Assembly: GCF_025950085.1 (NCBI RefSeq)
Contig: NZ_JAPDDS010000003.1
Coordinates: 434,001 to 498,000 of the forward strand
DNA length: 64,000 nucleotides
Direction: 5' to 3'
Source: Luteolibacter flavescens
GTDB lineage: Bacteria; Verrucomicrobiota; Verrucomicrobiia; Verrucomicrobiales; Akkermansiaceae
Both the position numbers and the translations under genes were made by a program. The notes below the pieces were generated by a model. The model did not search any database and had not been told where the DNA came from. It worked only from the letters and a program-made list of their open reading frames with translations. This document shows positions 17,053 to 26,056 of this stretch, one piece after another. Positions within the stretch are counted from its first letter, which is position 1. Each line of letters starts with the position of its first letter.

Positions 17053-18265
17053 CGTCTTGAGGGGCGTTGATGATTTTCTTCATGTCCGCAGGCATGTCCT
17101 CCAGCCAGGTCCGCGCCGCCTCGCCGTCCATGCGCTCCCAGACGGTGTATTGCTTGCGGATCGACGTGACCCATTGCCTCTGCTGATCCTGACCCGGGGA
17201 CCAACTGGACTGCAAGAGACGACCTGACAAGCTCTCCACGGTGCTGGAGACGATCTCCGCATCGCCCCGGCTCTCCGCCCATTCCAGTGCCTGCTGCGGA
17301 TGATCCAGCACCCAGGATGGATACTTCAGGCGGCGCGCCCCGTCGGTCTTACCACTGCCCGTGTTCGCGATGTCCGTCTCGGGTTCCTCGTAAGAATAGC
17401 CGTATCGCTGGGAGCCCTCGCGGACTTTCTGGATGCGCTCTTCCGTCCATCCCGCCTGGGACAATTCGGCGACCAATTCCTCCATCCTCCCCGGCTCGAT
17501 CCTCCCCAGCTCGAGTGCAAGCCGGGACAGGACCTCGGGCTCCAGATCGCCAAGATCCTCCGGGGTCAAAATGGTGAAGAGCTGCTGCCGGGACTCCGGG
17601 GTGGTCGAGAGCTTGTCGATCAGGCTACGCGTCACACCGCGCGCCGCCTCCGGGTATCCGGATCTCGCACGGGACAGCGCGGTGGCGGGGTCCGCTGCCA
17701 CCCACTGCATCGCGGCCAGATTCATGGCGGCATTCTTCGCGTAAGGATCGCCGCTTTCACGCGCCCATCGGATCGCTGCGTCCGGGTCACTCTGGGCCCA
17801 GGCCGCCAGCACCGCGTAGGGAAGGAACCGCCTCTCCGAATGAGCCGATGCCGCATTCACCGCCGCGACCGCCGCCGCCTGAGGGTCGAGCTGCGCCCAC
17901 CGGTAGTGGAGCATGTCCGCGATCACCTCATTCACAAGCTGCCCCGGACTGCCCGGCTCGGGCAGGGAGTCCAGTGCGCTCTTCACTTCCTCGAGCGAAA
18001 AGCCCCGCACCACCGACCACAGCCCGGAGATCTCGGCAGAGGTGGGATACTGCCGCCCGACGGACTGCCGCAATTCCTCCAGGCGATCCACACCTGCAAG
18101 CTTCGCCGCCGGGGTGACGAGGCGCTTCACCATCATCCCCACGCTCCTCTGCGGCGCACCGGCAGCGCTCATCGCCCACCGCTCCGCACGATAGCCGGAC
18201 CACCCCGCGACAGCGACGCAGGCGATGCCCGAAAGGATAACCAGCGACCTGCGGGAGAGCTTCAT
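17039..18265 (-). CDS. Exported helical repeat protein (W-x3-DP family), first gene of the operon
   Basis: Protein of 408 residues with a signal/anchor segment (SLVILSGIACVAVAGWSGY). The repeat is clearer here than in its neighbour: YRWAQLDPQAAAVAAV, AAWAQSDPDAAIRWA and QWVAADPATALSRA lie 35-45 residues apart and suggest a helical solenoid. The N-terminal LWSVVRGFSLEEVKSALDSL is the counterpart of FRMMEEDF / LEGLSAEELAEI in the downstream paralogue. Divergent promoter region 18266-18418 is shared with the FG-GAP gene. No enzymatic motif is visible and the function is unknown. Confidence 0.65.
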   Translation of the reverse strand: MKLSRRSLVILSGIACVAVAGWSGYRAERWAMSAAGAPQRSVGMMVKRLVTPAAKLAGVDRLEELRQSVGRQYPTSAEISGLWSVVRGFSLEEVKSALDSLPEPGSPGQLVNEVIADMLHYRWAQLDPQAAAVAAVNAASAHSERRFLPYAVLAAWAQSDPDAAIRWARESGDPYAKNAAMNLAAMQWVAADPATALSRARSGYPEAARGVTRSLIDKLSTTPESRQQLFTILTPEDLGDLEPEVLSRLALELGRIEPGRMEELVAELSQAGWTEERIQKVREGSQRYGYSYEEPETDIANTGSGKTDGARRLKYPSWVLDHPQQALEWAESRGDAEIVSSTVESLSGRLLQSSWSPGQDQQRQWVTSIRKQYTVWERMDGEAARTWLEDMPADMKKIINAPQDDAAR

Positions 18266-18418
18266 GGGGATGATAATTCGACCGGACGATGCAATCTATC
18301 CGATGCCTATCATCCCGCCGATCTGAGTCAATCCGACAAGAGAAGGAACGTCACGCCCCGGGACTTGTCCTGACCCCATCATTCGCCTACCGCTTCGCCC
18401 GACATTTTCCCGTTCTAC

Positions 18419-21310
18419 ATGCCGTCCCTCTTTTCTTCCCCCCTCCGGCTTGCGGCCTTTTGCCTAGCGCTGCCTATCACCCCCGCGCTGGCCCAGGTAT
18501 CCTTCGGCCCCTCCATCCCGCTGATCGAAACCATCGGCACCGGCCTCATGTTCACGGCCGGCACGGACATGGACGGCGACGGCGACATCGACGTGCTGGC
18601 GGCGGAACGCTACGGCGTCCGCGTCCTCTGGTGGGAGAATGATGGTACGGGATCATTCTCAAAAGCACGCGAGTGGATCGCGGGCGAATATGACTGGGAA
18701 GTGGTCGGACTGGCCGACCATGACCTAGATGGCAGGCCGGATGTGTGGCTGCAAGATACAGATGAACCGCAGGGACTGCAAAATCCCGTCCGGAAATTTT
18801 ACGTCGCACGAAATGATGGTGAGGGATCATTCGAAAGTCCGAAACTGGTTCTTGAGGATTCGAGAAACTGGCATTGGGCAGAGACGATAATCATCGATAT
18901 GGATGGCAACGGCCGCCCCGACATTCTCACGCCGAACGGGCTGTTTCTCGCGGATGGCAGCGGGGCATTCACTAGTCCGAGCATCGATGTCCCAGCGAGC
19001 GAGTGGGAAGAGCCTGGTGACATGCTATGGGACCAGCGGGAGGGAATCATGCCGGTCGATATCGACGGGGATGGTTTGAAGGACCTGCTGGCGCATAGTT
19101 TCTTCACCTATCAACAGTTCCAATTCTCAAGGAACCTCGGGCCATCGGGCTTCTCCGAATTCATCAACTTGATCCCGGACGACCCCGATGACTCGTTCAC
19201 CGTTTACCACTCCTGCTTTCAGCCAAAGATCGGGGCGAATGCATCCGCACGGATTTTCTTGATCGAGCAAAACGAGGAGACCGGAGCCCAGACCCTCCGC
19301 GTCCGGGACATTTCAGTCGATTTGACGACAACGGAGATCGCCAGCTTGCCACTGCCCGCCGTAGACCCTCACTCATCCATCGACTGGATCGGGCTGACGT
19401 GTGATGCCCGGTCGGGCCGGGTTTTTGTGAGTGCCTATGAATACAGCCCGTCGAGCATACTCACGATGGATCAATCCACCGTCATCCAAGAAGTGACGGT
19501 TGAAGGAAACTCGGTGAATCTGACTCCGATTGGCAGGTATTCCGGGATGGTCACGCCGCTTCCACCGTCGATGCATGACTTGAACGGAGATCTTGTCCCG
19601 GACCTGCTTTTGTCCATGCCCAGCCGGCCCGGGCTGAGTGGAGCTCCTCCAGAGCAGATCACGTGGCATCGGGGCGATGCTGCTGGAGGTGAGGATTGGG
19701 CCCCCCGGGAGATCACGCGAAGCACCATCGATCCGCGGATCATTTCAGTCTTGGATCTGGATGCAGATGGCACCAATGAAGTATTGTTCGGCAGCTCCAG
19801 CGTTCATAGGTCAGGCTTGATCAACCAACTTGAAATCCTGAAGCGGAAAGGGGGTGGCACCGATTTTGAACGGACCATCATCCCCCTGAAAGATGGGAAC
19901 CAGATTCCCCAGCATTACCTCCAAATCGAGGTGATAGCAACAGTGGACCTGGCGGGATCCTATTTGATTCCCATGCCCCTGCCGCACGGGCACACAGTGG
20001 TTTACAGCCTCGGCCGGCCCGACTTTCTCGTACAGACCTATCAAGTCGGTGCTACGGTGTCCTATAACGGCACGCATCGCTTCCAGTGGCTGATTCAAGC
20101 CGACGACGGCAGCTTTCATCTCAAACCACTGACGTCGGAGTCATCAAGTGGCCTGGCGACAGTGGCACATGTCGATTGGGACGGAGACGGCATCAAGGAC
20201 GTCGTCTACCAGATTCCACGTAGCTATGAGAACTCGGGGCTCTTGTGGAGACGCGGAACCGCCTCGGGCTTTGGCGATCCGATCCAGTTGCTCAACGGTT
20301 CTGTCATGGCAACCGTTTGGGGCGTTCATCCGAATAGTGTTATTCGGCCCTCTCCGCTGATCGACTTGGACCGGGATGGAGATTTCGACCTGCTTTTCAA
20401 CGGCAACCTCTTTGGTGGCCTTTCCTCTTACTGGTTTGAGAACGATGGTAACGGTTCGTTTTCATCCATCCGGAAACTCTCGGCTGAGACGCTGTCTATC
20501 ATCCCTGATCTCGACGGAGACGGTCACGCGGATCTCTGCAGCAGCGAGGAAATCCTGCTCACGCGTCCCGGCGTCACATTCGAACGCAGGGCATTTCCTC
20601 TATCGACATTTGTGAAACCTGACGAACCGTTCATGGATCTCGACGGCGACGGCGACCTCGATTTCCTGCACGCCCGCAATCCGGGGTATATCAGTGCATT
20701 CACGGTTCTGGCCTGGCGAGAGAACCAAGGAAACGCCCGGTTTTATCCGAACGGAGGTTACTTCGATGACTTGCCGTTGGCATCCGGGCGCATGGAGTCC
20801 CGCGACCGCGCAGTCACCGGCGACCTGAATGGGGACGGAATCGCAGATCTGATCGTATCCTCCGGAGGCTCACCCCGGCTTGAATGGTTTCCCGCCTCGC
20901 GGATCGCGGAGCCTCCGGCCTTCACCGCGTGGATGGAGGCGAGCGGGCTGACGGGGCACTCCGCCGGACCGCTGGCCGACCGGGATGGAGATGGCATCCC
21001 CAATTGGGACGAGTTTGCCTTTGGCTCGGATGCCGCGGTTTCCGACCCGGGACACGTCGGGCGTCCCCGGATCGAATCGACCGGGGAAGGCCTGTTCTTC
21101 ACCTTCCAGCGCCGCAGCGATGCGAGCGCGACAGGGCTCACCTACGAGCGCCAGCGCAGCACCGATCTGGACGAGTGGCTGCCGTGGACGGGAGACGAGG
21201 CCAGCACTCCTGCCACGGATGGCTACGAGCGGGTCCGCATGCCGGTCCCGGCATCGGAGCCAGGCCGGGAATTCTTCCGGGTGAAGGTGACCGACCCGGT
21301 CAACCCGTGA
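18419..21310 (+). CDS. Secreted FG-GAP/VCBS beta-propeller protein
   Basis: Protein of 963 residues with a good signal peptide (LAAFCLALPITPALAQ). Repeated integrin-alpha-like calcium loops are spread along it: DMDGDGDIDVLAAE, DHDLDGRPDVWLQD, DMDGNGRPDILTPN, DIDGDGLKDLLAHS, DLNGDLVPDLLLS, DWDGDGIKDVVYQ, DRDGDFDLLFN and DLNGDGIADLIVS. These are FG-GAP/VCBS repeats that fold as a propeller and bind Ca. The last 110 residues carry another Asp loop (DRDGDGIPNWDEFAFGSD) and a beta module ending REFFRVKVTDP, resembling the ends of the LamG and subtilase proteins of this window. The stop overlaps the convergent nucleotidyltransferase gene by 11 nt. Likely cell-surface or secreted; ligand unknown. 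Confidence 0.8.
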   Translation: MPSLFSSPLRLAAFCLALPITPALAQVSFGPSIPLIETIGTGLMFTAGTDMDGDGDIDVLAAERYGVRVLWWENDGTGSFSKAREWIAGEYDWEVVGLADHDLDGRPDVWLQDTDEPQGLQNPVRKFYVARNDGEGSFESPKLVLEDSRNWHWAETIIIDMDGNGRPDILTPNGLFLADGSGAFTSPSIDVPASEWEEPGDMLWDQREGIMPVDIDGDGLKDLLAHSFFTYQQFQFSRNLGPSGFSEFINLIPDDPDDSFTVYHSCFQPKIGANASARIFLIEQNEETGAQTLRVRDISVDLTTTEIASLPLPAVDPHSSIDWIGLTCDARSGRVFVSAYEYSPSSILTMDQSTVIQEVTVEGNSVNLTPIGRYSGMVTPLPPSMHDLNGDLVPDLLLSMPSRPGLSGAPPEQITWHRGDAAGGEDWAPREITRSTIDPRIISVLDLDADGTNEVLFGSSSVHRSGLINQLEILKRKGGGTDFERTIIPLKDGNQIPQHYLQIEVIATVDLAGSYLIPMPLPHGHTVVYSLGRPDFLVQTYQVGATVSYNGTHRFQWLIQADDGSFHLKPLTSESSSGLATVAHVDWDGDGIKDVVYQIPRSYENSGLLWRRGTASGFGDPIQLLNGSVMATVWGVHPNSVIRPSPLIDLDRDGDFDLLFNGNLFGGLSSYWFENDGNGSFSSIRKLSAETLSIIPDLDGDGHADLCSSEEILLTRPGVTFERRAFPLSTFVKPDEPFMDLDGDGDLDFLHARNPGYISAFTVLAWRENQGNARFYPNGGYFDDLPLASGRMESRDRAVTGDLNGDGIADLIVSSGGSPRLEWFPASRIAEPPAFTAWMEASGLTGHSAGPLADRDGDGIPNWDEFAFGSDAAVSDPGHVGRPRIESTGEGLFFTFQRRSDASATGLTYERQRSTDLDEWLPWTGDEASTPATDGYERVRMPVPASEPGREFFRVKVTDPVNP

Positions 21311-22223
21311 CGATCCGCGAGTCCACCACTTCCCCTGCCCCGACCTTCGCGCCGGGCCAGATGACCGAGTCGCGGACCACGGCTCCGGCGGCGATTTCCG
21401 CGCGCGGGCCGATGACGCTGCGCGCGATGGTGGCGGCGGGGTCGATGATGGCGTCGGGATGCACCGCGGGTGCGAGGGCCAGATCGCGGTGCGCATCGAG
21501 ATAGGCGGCGGGGTCGCCGAGGTCGGCCCAGTGGCCCTCATCGAGCACGGCAGCGCCGAGGCGGTTTTGCCGGGCGAGCTCGAGGAAGGCGGGGATGACC
21601 GAGATCATCTCGCCCGCCGGGATCATGCCGAGCAGCTCCGGGGTGAAGCAGTAGATGCCGGCGAAAATGTGGGAGCTCTCCGAGCGGCCGAGCCGATGCC
21701 GGATATCGACGACCCGGTCACCCTGGACGGCGATGGCGACGTGCTTCGGATCGCCATGGGAGCGCACGGCGAGCGTGACGGGATTTCCCGAGGCCTCGTG
21801 CGCGGCGATGAGCCGGTCGAGCGCGAGGGATGAAAAGATGTCGCCATTGTGGACGAGGACGCTTTCCCCGGCGGTCCATGCCTCGATGTTCTTCACGCCG
21901 CCGCCCGTCTCGAGCAGCTCAGGCTCGTGGAAGAGGTGGAGCGGGTGGCCCTGCCAGCTTCCCGTCTTCGAAGGCAGGCCATTGCCACCGGGCATCCCCT
22001 CGCCTTTCACGCGGAATTCCCCGCTCGCATCCGTTTCCCACTTCTCCGGCAGGTGGTGGGTATTGATCGCGAAGTCCGTGATCCCGGCGGCGTGGCACGA
22101 GTCCATGGCCCAGGCGATGAGCGGGCGGTGGAAAAGCGGCACCAGCGGCTTTGGCAGCAGGTCGGTCAGCGGGCGCAGACGCGTGCCGAGACCGGCACCG
22201 GGAAGGAAGGCCTTGCGAATCAC
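21300..22223 (-). CDS. Sugar-phosphate nucleotidyltransferase with left-handed beta-helix tail
   Basis: Protein of 307 residues from a GTG at 22223 (VIRKAFLPGAGLGTRLRPLT). A longer open frame upstream is not family-like and overlaps the divergent gene. The NTP-transferase signature G-x-G-x-R-x-x-P-x-T-x(3)-PKP is intact at the N-terminus. Other conserved points are the metal-site HNGDIFSS and GHWADLGDPAAYLDAH near residue 225. The C-terminus has hexapeptide repeats (IIDPAATIARSVIGPRAEIA). The enzyme transfers a nucleotide to a sugar-1-phosphate; mannose-1-phosphate guanylyltransferase or a MurU-like activity are both possible. The AmgK-like kinase at 10-11 kb could supply its substrate. Substrate assignment is inference. 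Confidence 0.75.
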   Translation of the reverse strand: MIRKAFLPGAGLGTRLRPLTDLLPKPLVPLFHRPLIAWAMDSCHAAGITDFAINTHHLPEKWETDASGEFRVKGEGMPGGNGLPSKTGSWQGHPLHLFHEPELLETGGGVKNIEAWTAGESVLVHNGDIFSSLALDRLIAAHEASGNPVTLAVRSHGDPKHVAIAVQGDRVVDIRHRLGRSESSHIFAGIYCFTPELLGMIPAGEMISVIPAFLELARQNRLGAAVLDEGHWADLGDPAAYLDAHRDLALAPAVHPDAIIDPAATIARSVIGPRAEIAAGAVVRDSVIWPGAKVGAGEVVDSRIVTG

Positions 22224-22441
22224 GCGGCGGATTTGCGGGGGCGCTTCCCTGCGGGCAAGGGATTTCGTGAGCGAGGGAAACACATTTCCGCCCGGCGGGT
22301 TAATGGCGACACCGAAATCCACACCCCAGCCCAATCCCGTTCTCCTCGTCAAACCCGCGTCCGCACAACCCTCCCCATGTGGGGGGTAACACATTTGGGA
22401 ACTTGAGAAATTTCCGGATTCAGTCCGTATTGCCCCAGTCC

Positions 22442-25400
22442 ATGCACCATCTCCGTCCTTTTTTTGCATTTTCCGTAGCCATAAGTGGCGTATCCGCACT
22501 TCCCGATGGCTTCGTGATGACCGAGTTCGCCGGTCCGCCGAATGCCGACTACCCGGCAGCCATCACCGCTGCCGCAAATGGCGATGTTTACGTGTCATCC
22601 GACCAGAATGGCTCGCTGGGCCACAAGGAGCACATGGGCCGGATCATCCGCTGCCGCGATACGGATGGCGACGGCAAGGCGGACGAGTTCGTGAAATTCG
22701 TCCCGGACGTGAATAGCCCGCGCGGCGGCCACTTCGTCGGCGACACGCTCTACCTCATCCACCCGCCCTACCTGAGCAGCTTCCGCGATACGGATGGCGA
22801 CGGCGTGGCGGACGAGAAGAAGGTGCTGGTGACCGGTCTCGGCGGCGGCATCGAGCACCCGCGCGGCGCTGACCATACGACGAATGGCGTGCGCATGGGC
22901 ATCGATGGCTGGCTCTACATCTCGGTGGGTGACTTCGGCACCTTCCCGGCGAAGGGCACGGATGGCTCCAGCTACACGCTGCACGGCGGCGGCGTCCTCC
23001 GCGTGCGGCCGGATGGCTCGCAGATCGAGCCCTACGCGCTGATGGTGCGGAATATCTGCGACACCGCGATTTCCCCCGAGCTGGATCTTTTCAGCCGCGA
23101 CAATACGAACGACGGCAAGGGCTGGAACACGCGCTTCCACCACTACACCGCCCTCGGCGACCACGGCTACCCGCGCCTCTACCAGAACTTCGCCGACGAG
23201 GCGATCAAGCCGCTGGCGGACTACGGCGGCGGCTCCGGCACGGGTGCCCTGTGGCTGAGCGAGCCGGGCTTCCCCGCGGAATTCACCGACGCGCTTTTCT
23301 CCACCGACTGGACGACGGGCAATGTCCACTACCACCCGTGGAAGAAGGAAGGCGCGAGCTTCACCATCGAGCAAAAGACCTTCGAGAAATTGCCGCGCGC
23401 GACCGACATCGACGTGGATGGGAACTCGAAGCTCTACATGGCCGACTGGCGGAACGGTGGCTTCGATTTCACGCCGGACCAGAAGGTGGGCCTCGTCTTC
23501 CAGGTCACCTACCCGGGCATCCCCGCGGCGAAGTATCAGGACGTGACGAAGGCGAGCGACGGCGACCTGCTGAAGCTCGTGGGCAGCCCGAGCGCGGTGC
23601 AGCGCCTGGAGGCACAGCGCGAGATTATCAAGCGCGGCAAGAAGCCGGAATTCGCCGAAGGCATCTTCGCCGTGGCGAAGGACGCGAAGCTCCCGGTGAG
23701 CGCACGCACCGCGGCGGTGTGGACCTTCAAGCAACTCTACGGAAAAGATAGTACCAAGTATCTGGCGGAGCTGGCCGCGGACGAAACGATGCGCGAGCAG
23801 GCGCTGCGAGCGATGGCCGACCGCAGCAGCGAACTCGCCGACGTGCCGGTGAAGCTCTACGTGGACGCGCTGAAGGACAAGAACCCGCGCGTGGCGCTCC
23901 AGGCCCTGATCGGACTGGAGAAGCTGAAGGCGAAGGATGCCGCTCCGGCGATCTTTGCCGCCTCCGCCGACTGGCGTGACGAGGGTGTCTCGCCGCGCCT
24001 CCAGCACACCGCCGTGCAGGTTCTCGCCTCTCTCAACAATGTCCCCGCCGGCCTGAAGGCCGTGGAAGACACCGCCACCCGCAAGCTGGCGCTGCAGGCA
24101 CTCCAGAAGGTCCACTCGATGGACGTGGTGAACGGCTTGCTCGGGCTCTTCGGCAAGTCCGCCGATCTGGAACTGCGCTACGATGTGCTGTCCTCGCTTT
24201 CCCGCCTCTACTTCAAGGAGAAGGAATGGGACCTCAAGAGCTGGTGGAACACCCGCCCGGATGACCGCGGCCCCTACTACGAGACCGCCGAGTGGGAAGG
24301 CACCGCGAAGATCAAGCCAGCCATTGAAAAGGGCTTCGGCATGATCGCACCGGATCGCCAGAACGCGCTGCTCGACATCCTCGGCAAGAACCGCCTGCCC
24401 GTCGCCGAGCTGAAGCTCGCAGGCGTGGACCCGGTGATCGCCGCACTGAATGCGAAGGAGCTGAATGCCACCCAGCTCATGCTGCTGGTGGCCGCGGCGA
24501 AGGAGCCGAAGCGCCCCTTTGCCCAGCGCGTGGAGGCCTACAAGGCACTCGGGAAAGGCGGCGAGGATTCCTCCATGCCGCATCGCCTCGCGGTGCTCGC
24601 GACGTGGAGCCAGGAGAAGGACGCACCTGCCGAGGCCGCCCAGCACATTAGCGACTTCGTGAATGCACCGGACCGCGGCAACCAGATCGGCTCGCTCCGC
24701 GAGATCGCCGCGAAGCAAGGGAATGCAGCCAGCCGCATCGCGTGGAAGTCCATGCTGACCGTGCTGAACAGCCCGCTGGCGAAGGCCGACGCGAAGAAGC
24801 GGATCCAGGACGAGGTGGACAAGATCCCGCGCGAGGTGGGCTTCTTCCAAGCGATCGCGGATCTCAAGCTGGCCGGCTTTGACAAGCAGATCGAGCAGGG
24901 CATGAAGTGGGACAACTCCGAGCTGATCAATGCCGCGAAGGCGGCGAAGGAAGCCGTAGCCGCGGCTGGATCCGGCGGCAAGAAGGTGGCCGAGCTGCCC
25001 ATCCCCGAAGTGGCGAAGGCTGCGATGACCGGCAAGGGCGACGTCGCCACGGGCGCGCGCCTCTACACCTCGCAGGGCTGCATCGCCTGCCACGCCATCG
25101 ATCCGAAGGCCGAGCAAAAGGGCCCCTACCTCGGTGCTGCCGGGGCAAAATTCACCCGTGACTACCTCATCGACTCGATCCTCGAGCCGAACAAGGTGGT
25201 GGCGCAGGGCTTCCAGACCTCGATGATCAAGATGAAGGACGGCACAGCCAAGATGGGCTTCATCACCGCGGAAGCGGACGGCATCGTGGAAGTCCGCGAC
25301 ATCGCCGGCCAGGTCAGCAAGATCAAGCGCGCCGACGTGACCGAGGAAACCCACATGCCCACCTCGATGATGCCACCCGGCCTCGCCGCGGGACTCACCG

Positions 25401-25459
25401 TGGAAGACTTCACCTCGCTGATCGAATACCTCGTCTCGCTCAAGGCGACGGGGGGCTGA
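22442..25459 (+). CDS. PVC-type beta-propeller / HEAT / cytochrome c protein
   Basis: Protein of 1005 residues from the ATG at 22442, which opens a signal peptide (MHHLRPFFAFSVAISGVSA). Residues about 22-370 form a sorbosone-dehydrogenase-like propeller (GFVMTEFAGPPNADYPAAI, GADHTTNGVRMGIDGWLYIS). The middle has HEAT-like helical repeats (about 370-840). The C-terminus is a cytochrome c domain with the haem motif CIACH (C880, C883, H884) and the putative axial ligand region MPTSMMPPGLAAGL. This architecture is characteristic of Planctomycetes and Verrucomicrobia and is thought to act in periplasmic oxidation of carbohydrates with electron transfer to the haem. A strong terminator follows at 25482-25513. 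The gene appears monocistronic. Confidence 0.88.
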   Translation: MHHLRPFFAFSVAISGVSALPDGFVMTEFAGPPNADYPAAITAAANGDVYVSSDQNGSLGHKEHMGRIIRCRDTDGDGKADEFVKFVPDVNSPRGGHFVGDTLYLIHPPYLSSFRDTDGDGVADEKKVLVTGLGGGIEHPRGADHTTNGVRMGIDGWLYISVGDFGTFPAKGTDGSSYTLHGGGVLRVRPDGSQIEPYALMVRNICDTAISPELDLFSRDNTNDGKGWNTRFHHYTALGDHGYPRLYQNFADEAIKPLADYGGGSGTGALWLSEPGFPAEFTDALFSTDWTTGNVHYHPWKKEGASFTIEQKTFEKLPRATDIDVDGNSKLYMADWRNGGFDFTPDQKVGLVFQVTYPGIPAAKYQDVTKASDGDLLKLVGSPSAVQRLEAQREIIKRGKKPEFAEGIFAVAKDAKLPVSARTAAVWTFKQLYGKDSTKYLAELAADETMREQALRAMADRSSELADVPVKLYVDALKDKNPRVALQALIGLEKLKAKDAAPAIFAASADWRDEGVSPRLQHTAVQVLASLNNVPAGLKAVEDTATRKLALQALQKVHSMDVVNGLLGLFGKSADLELRYDVLSSLSRLYFKEKEWDLKSWWNTRPDDRGPYYETAEWEGTAKIKPAIEKGFGMIAPDRQNALLDILGKNRLPVAELKLAGVDPVIAALNAKELNATQLMLLVAAAKEPKRPFAQRVEAYKALGKGGEDSSMPHRLAVLATWSQEKDAPAEAAQHISDFVNAPDRGNQIGSLREIAAKQGNAASRIAWKSMLTVLNSPLAKADAKKRIQDEVDKIPREVGFFQAIADLKLAGFDKQIEQGMKWDNSELINAAKAAKEAVAAAGSGGKKVAELPIPEVAKAAMTGKGDVATGARLYTSQGCIACHAIDPKAEQKGPYLGAAGAKFTRDYLIDSILEPNKVVAQGFQTSMIKMKDGTAKMGFITAEADGIVEVRDIAGQVSKIKRADVTEETHMPTSMMPPGLAAGLTVEDFTSLIEYLVSLKATGG

Positions 25460-25481
25460 GAAGCGCTGCGACAATCACTCG

Positions 25482-25513
25482 AAAAGGCCGCCTGGAAACA
25501 GGCGGCCTTTTTT
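25482..25513 (+). terminator. Rho-independent terminator after the PVC cytochrome gene
   Basis: A perfect 9-bp stem (GGCCGCCTG / CAGGCGGCC) with a GAAA tetraloop is followed by six T. Four A precede the stem, so it could also work in the opposite direction. It lies 22 nt after the stop at 25459. Confidence 0.9.
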
Positions 25514-25524
25514 CGTAATGAGGG

Positions 25525-25545
25525 GTGTCGACATTCCATCGATAC
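25525..25545. repeat. Degenerate copy of the GTCGAC palindromic element
   Basis: The sequence GTGTCGACATTCCATCGATA, plus a final C, matches the intergenic palindrome found intact at 43249, 55544 and 55668, with the same TTC loop. Within the 17-nt core it differs from the 55544 copy only by three transitions at CpG positions. It lies between the terminator and the BlaI operator. Confidence 0.4.
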
Positions 25546-25613
25546 GGTGCGGACGGAAGATCCACATGCCTCATGCGGCAGTTCCACCACGCTCGCGTCA
25601 CATCTCTCTCCAA

Positions 25614-25659
25614 ATTCACCACAAATGTAGTGGACAGATCCACTACATTTGTGGTGAAT
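25614..25659. promoter_or_regulatory. 46-bp perfect palindrome: double BlaI/MecI-type operator
   Basis: Two perfect 21-nt inverted arms flank a 4-nt CAGA centre. Each arm holds CACCACAAATGTAGTG, which matches the BlaI/MecI consensus TACTACA-N2-TGTAGTA at 11 of 14 fixed positions. The site therefore offers two operator dyads about two helical turns apart. It ends 10 bases before the ATG of the BlaI-type repressor gene, so binding would block that promoter and control both blaI and the M56 gene. The comparison with the consensus is from memory of the family. Confidence 0.75.
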
Positions 25660-25669
25660 AGACACAAAC

Positions 25670-26044
25670 ATGGACGCACCGAAGATTTCCGAATCCGAAT
25701 GGGCAGTGATGGAAGTGCTGTGGGACGCCTCGCCGCGCACTGCCTCCGAGATCGCAAAGACCCTGCGCAAGAAGACCTCTTGGGCTGAGAACACGGTGCG
25801 GACGCTGTTGACCCGACTGGTCGAAAAAGGCGCGCTCGATGAGGCGGGATCGCCGAAGCTCTACACCCCCGCCGTGCAGCGCGAGGACTGCGTGCGGGCG
25901 GAGAGCGAGTCCTTCCTCGAACGAATTTTCCAAGGAGCGGCGAAACCGCTGCTCGTCCACTTCGCGAAGAATGCCCGGCTCACGCCGGACGAGGTCCGGG
26001 AGCTCAAACGGATCCTCGATCAATCGACAGAAACCAAAACCTGA
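25670..26044 (+). CDS. BlaI/MecI/CopY-family transcriptional repressor
   Basis: Protein of 124 residues, the normal size. The N-terminal winged helix is typical (ISESEWAVMEVLWDASPRTA, then KKTSWAENTVRTLLTRLVEK and GALDEAGSPKLYTPAV), with a dimerisation helix region behind it. Such repressors bind a palindrome as dimers and are cleaved or released when the membrane M56 peptidase partner is activated. The gene is directly downstream of the 46-bp palindrome and 12 nt upstream of the M56 gene, forming the classic repressor/sensor operon. The signal need not be a beta-lactam, since the partner lacks a penicillin-binding domain. Confidence 0.92.
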   Translation: MDAPKISESEWAVMEVLWDASPRTASEIAKTLRKKTSWAENTVRTLLTRLVEKGALDEAGSPKLYTPAVQREDCVRAESESFLERIFQGAAKPLLVHFAKNARLTPDEVRELKRILDQSTETKT

Positions 26045-26056
26045 CCCCGAATTATC

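Noticed and set aside
22595-25474. A minus-strand open frame of 959 codons opposite the PVC cytochrome gene
   Set aside because: Antisense shadow; the His/Arg/Glu-rich composition is typical of reverse-strand reads of GC-rich genes.
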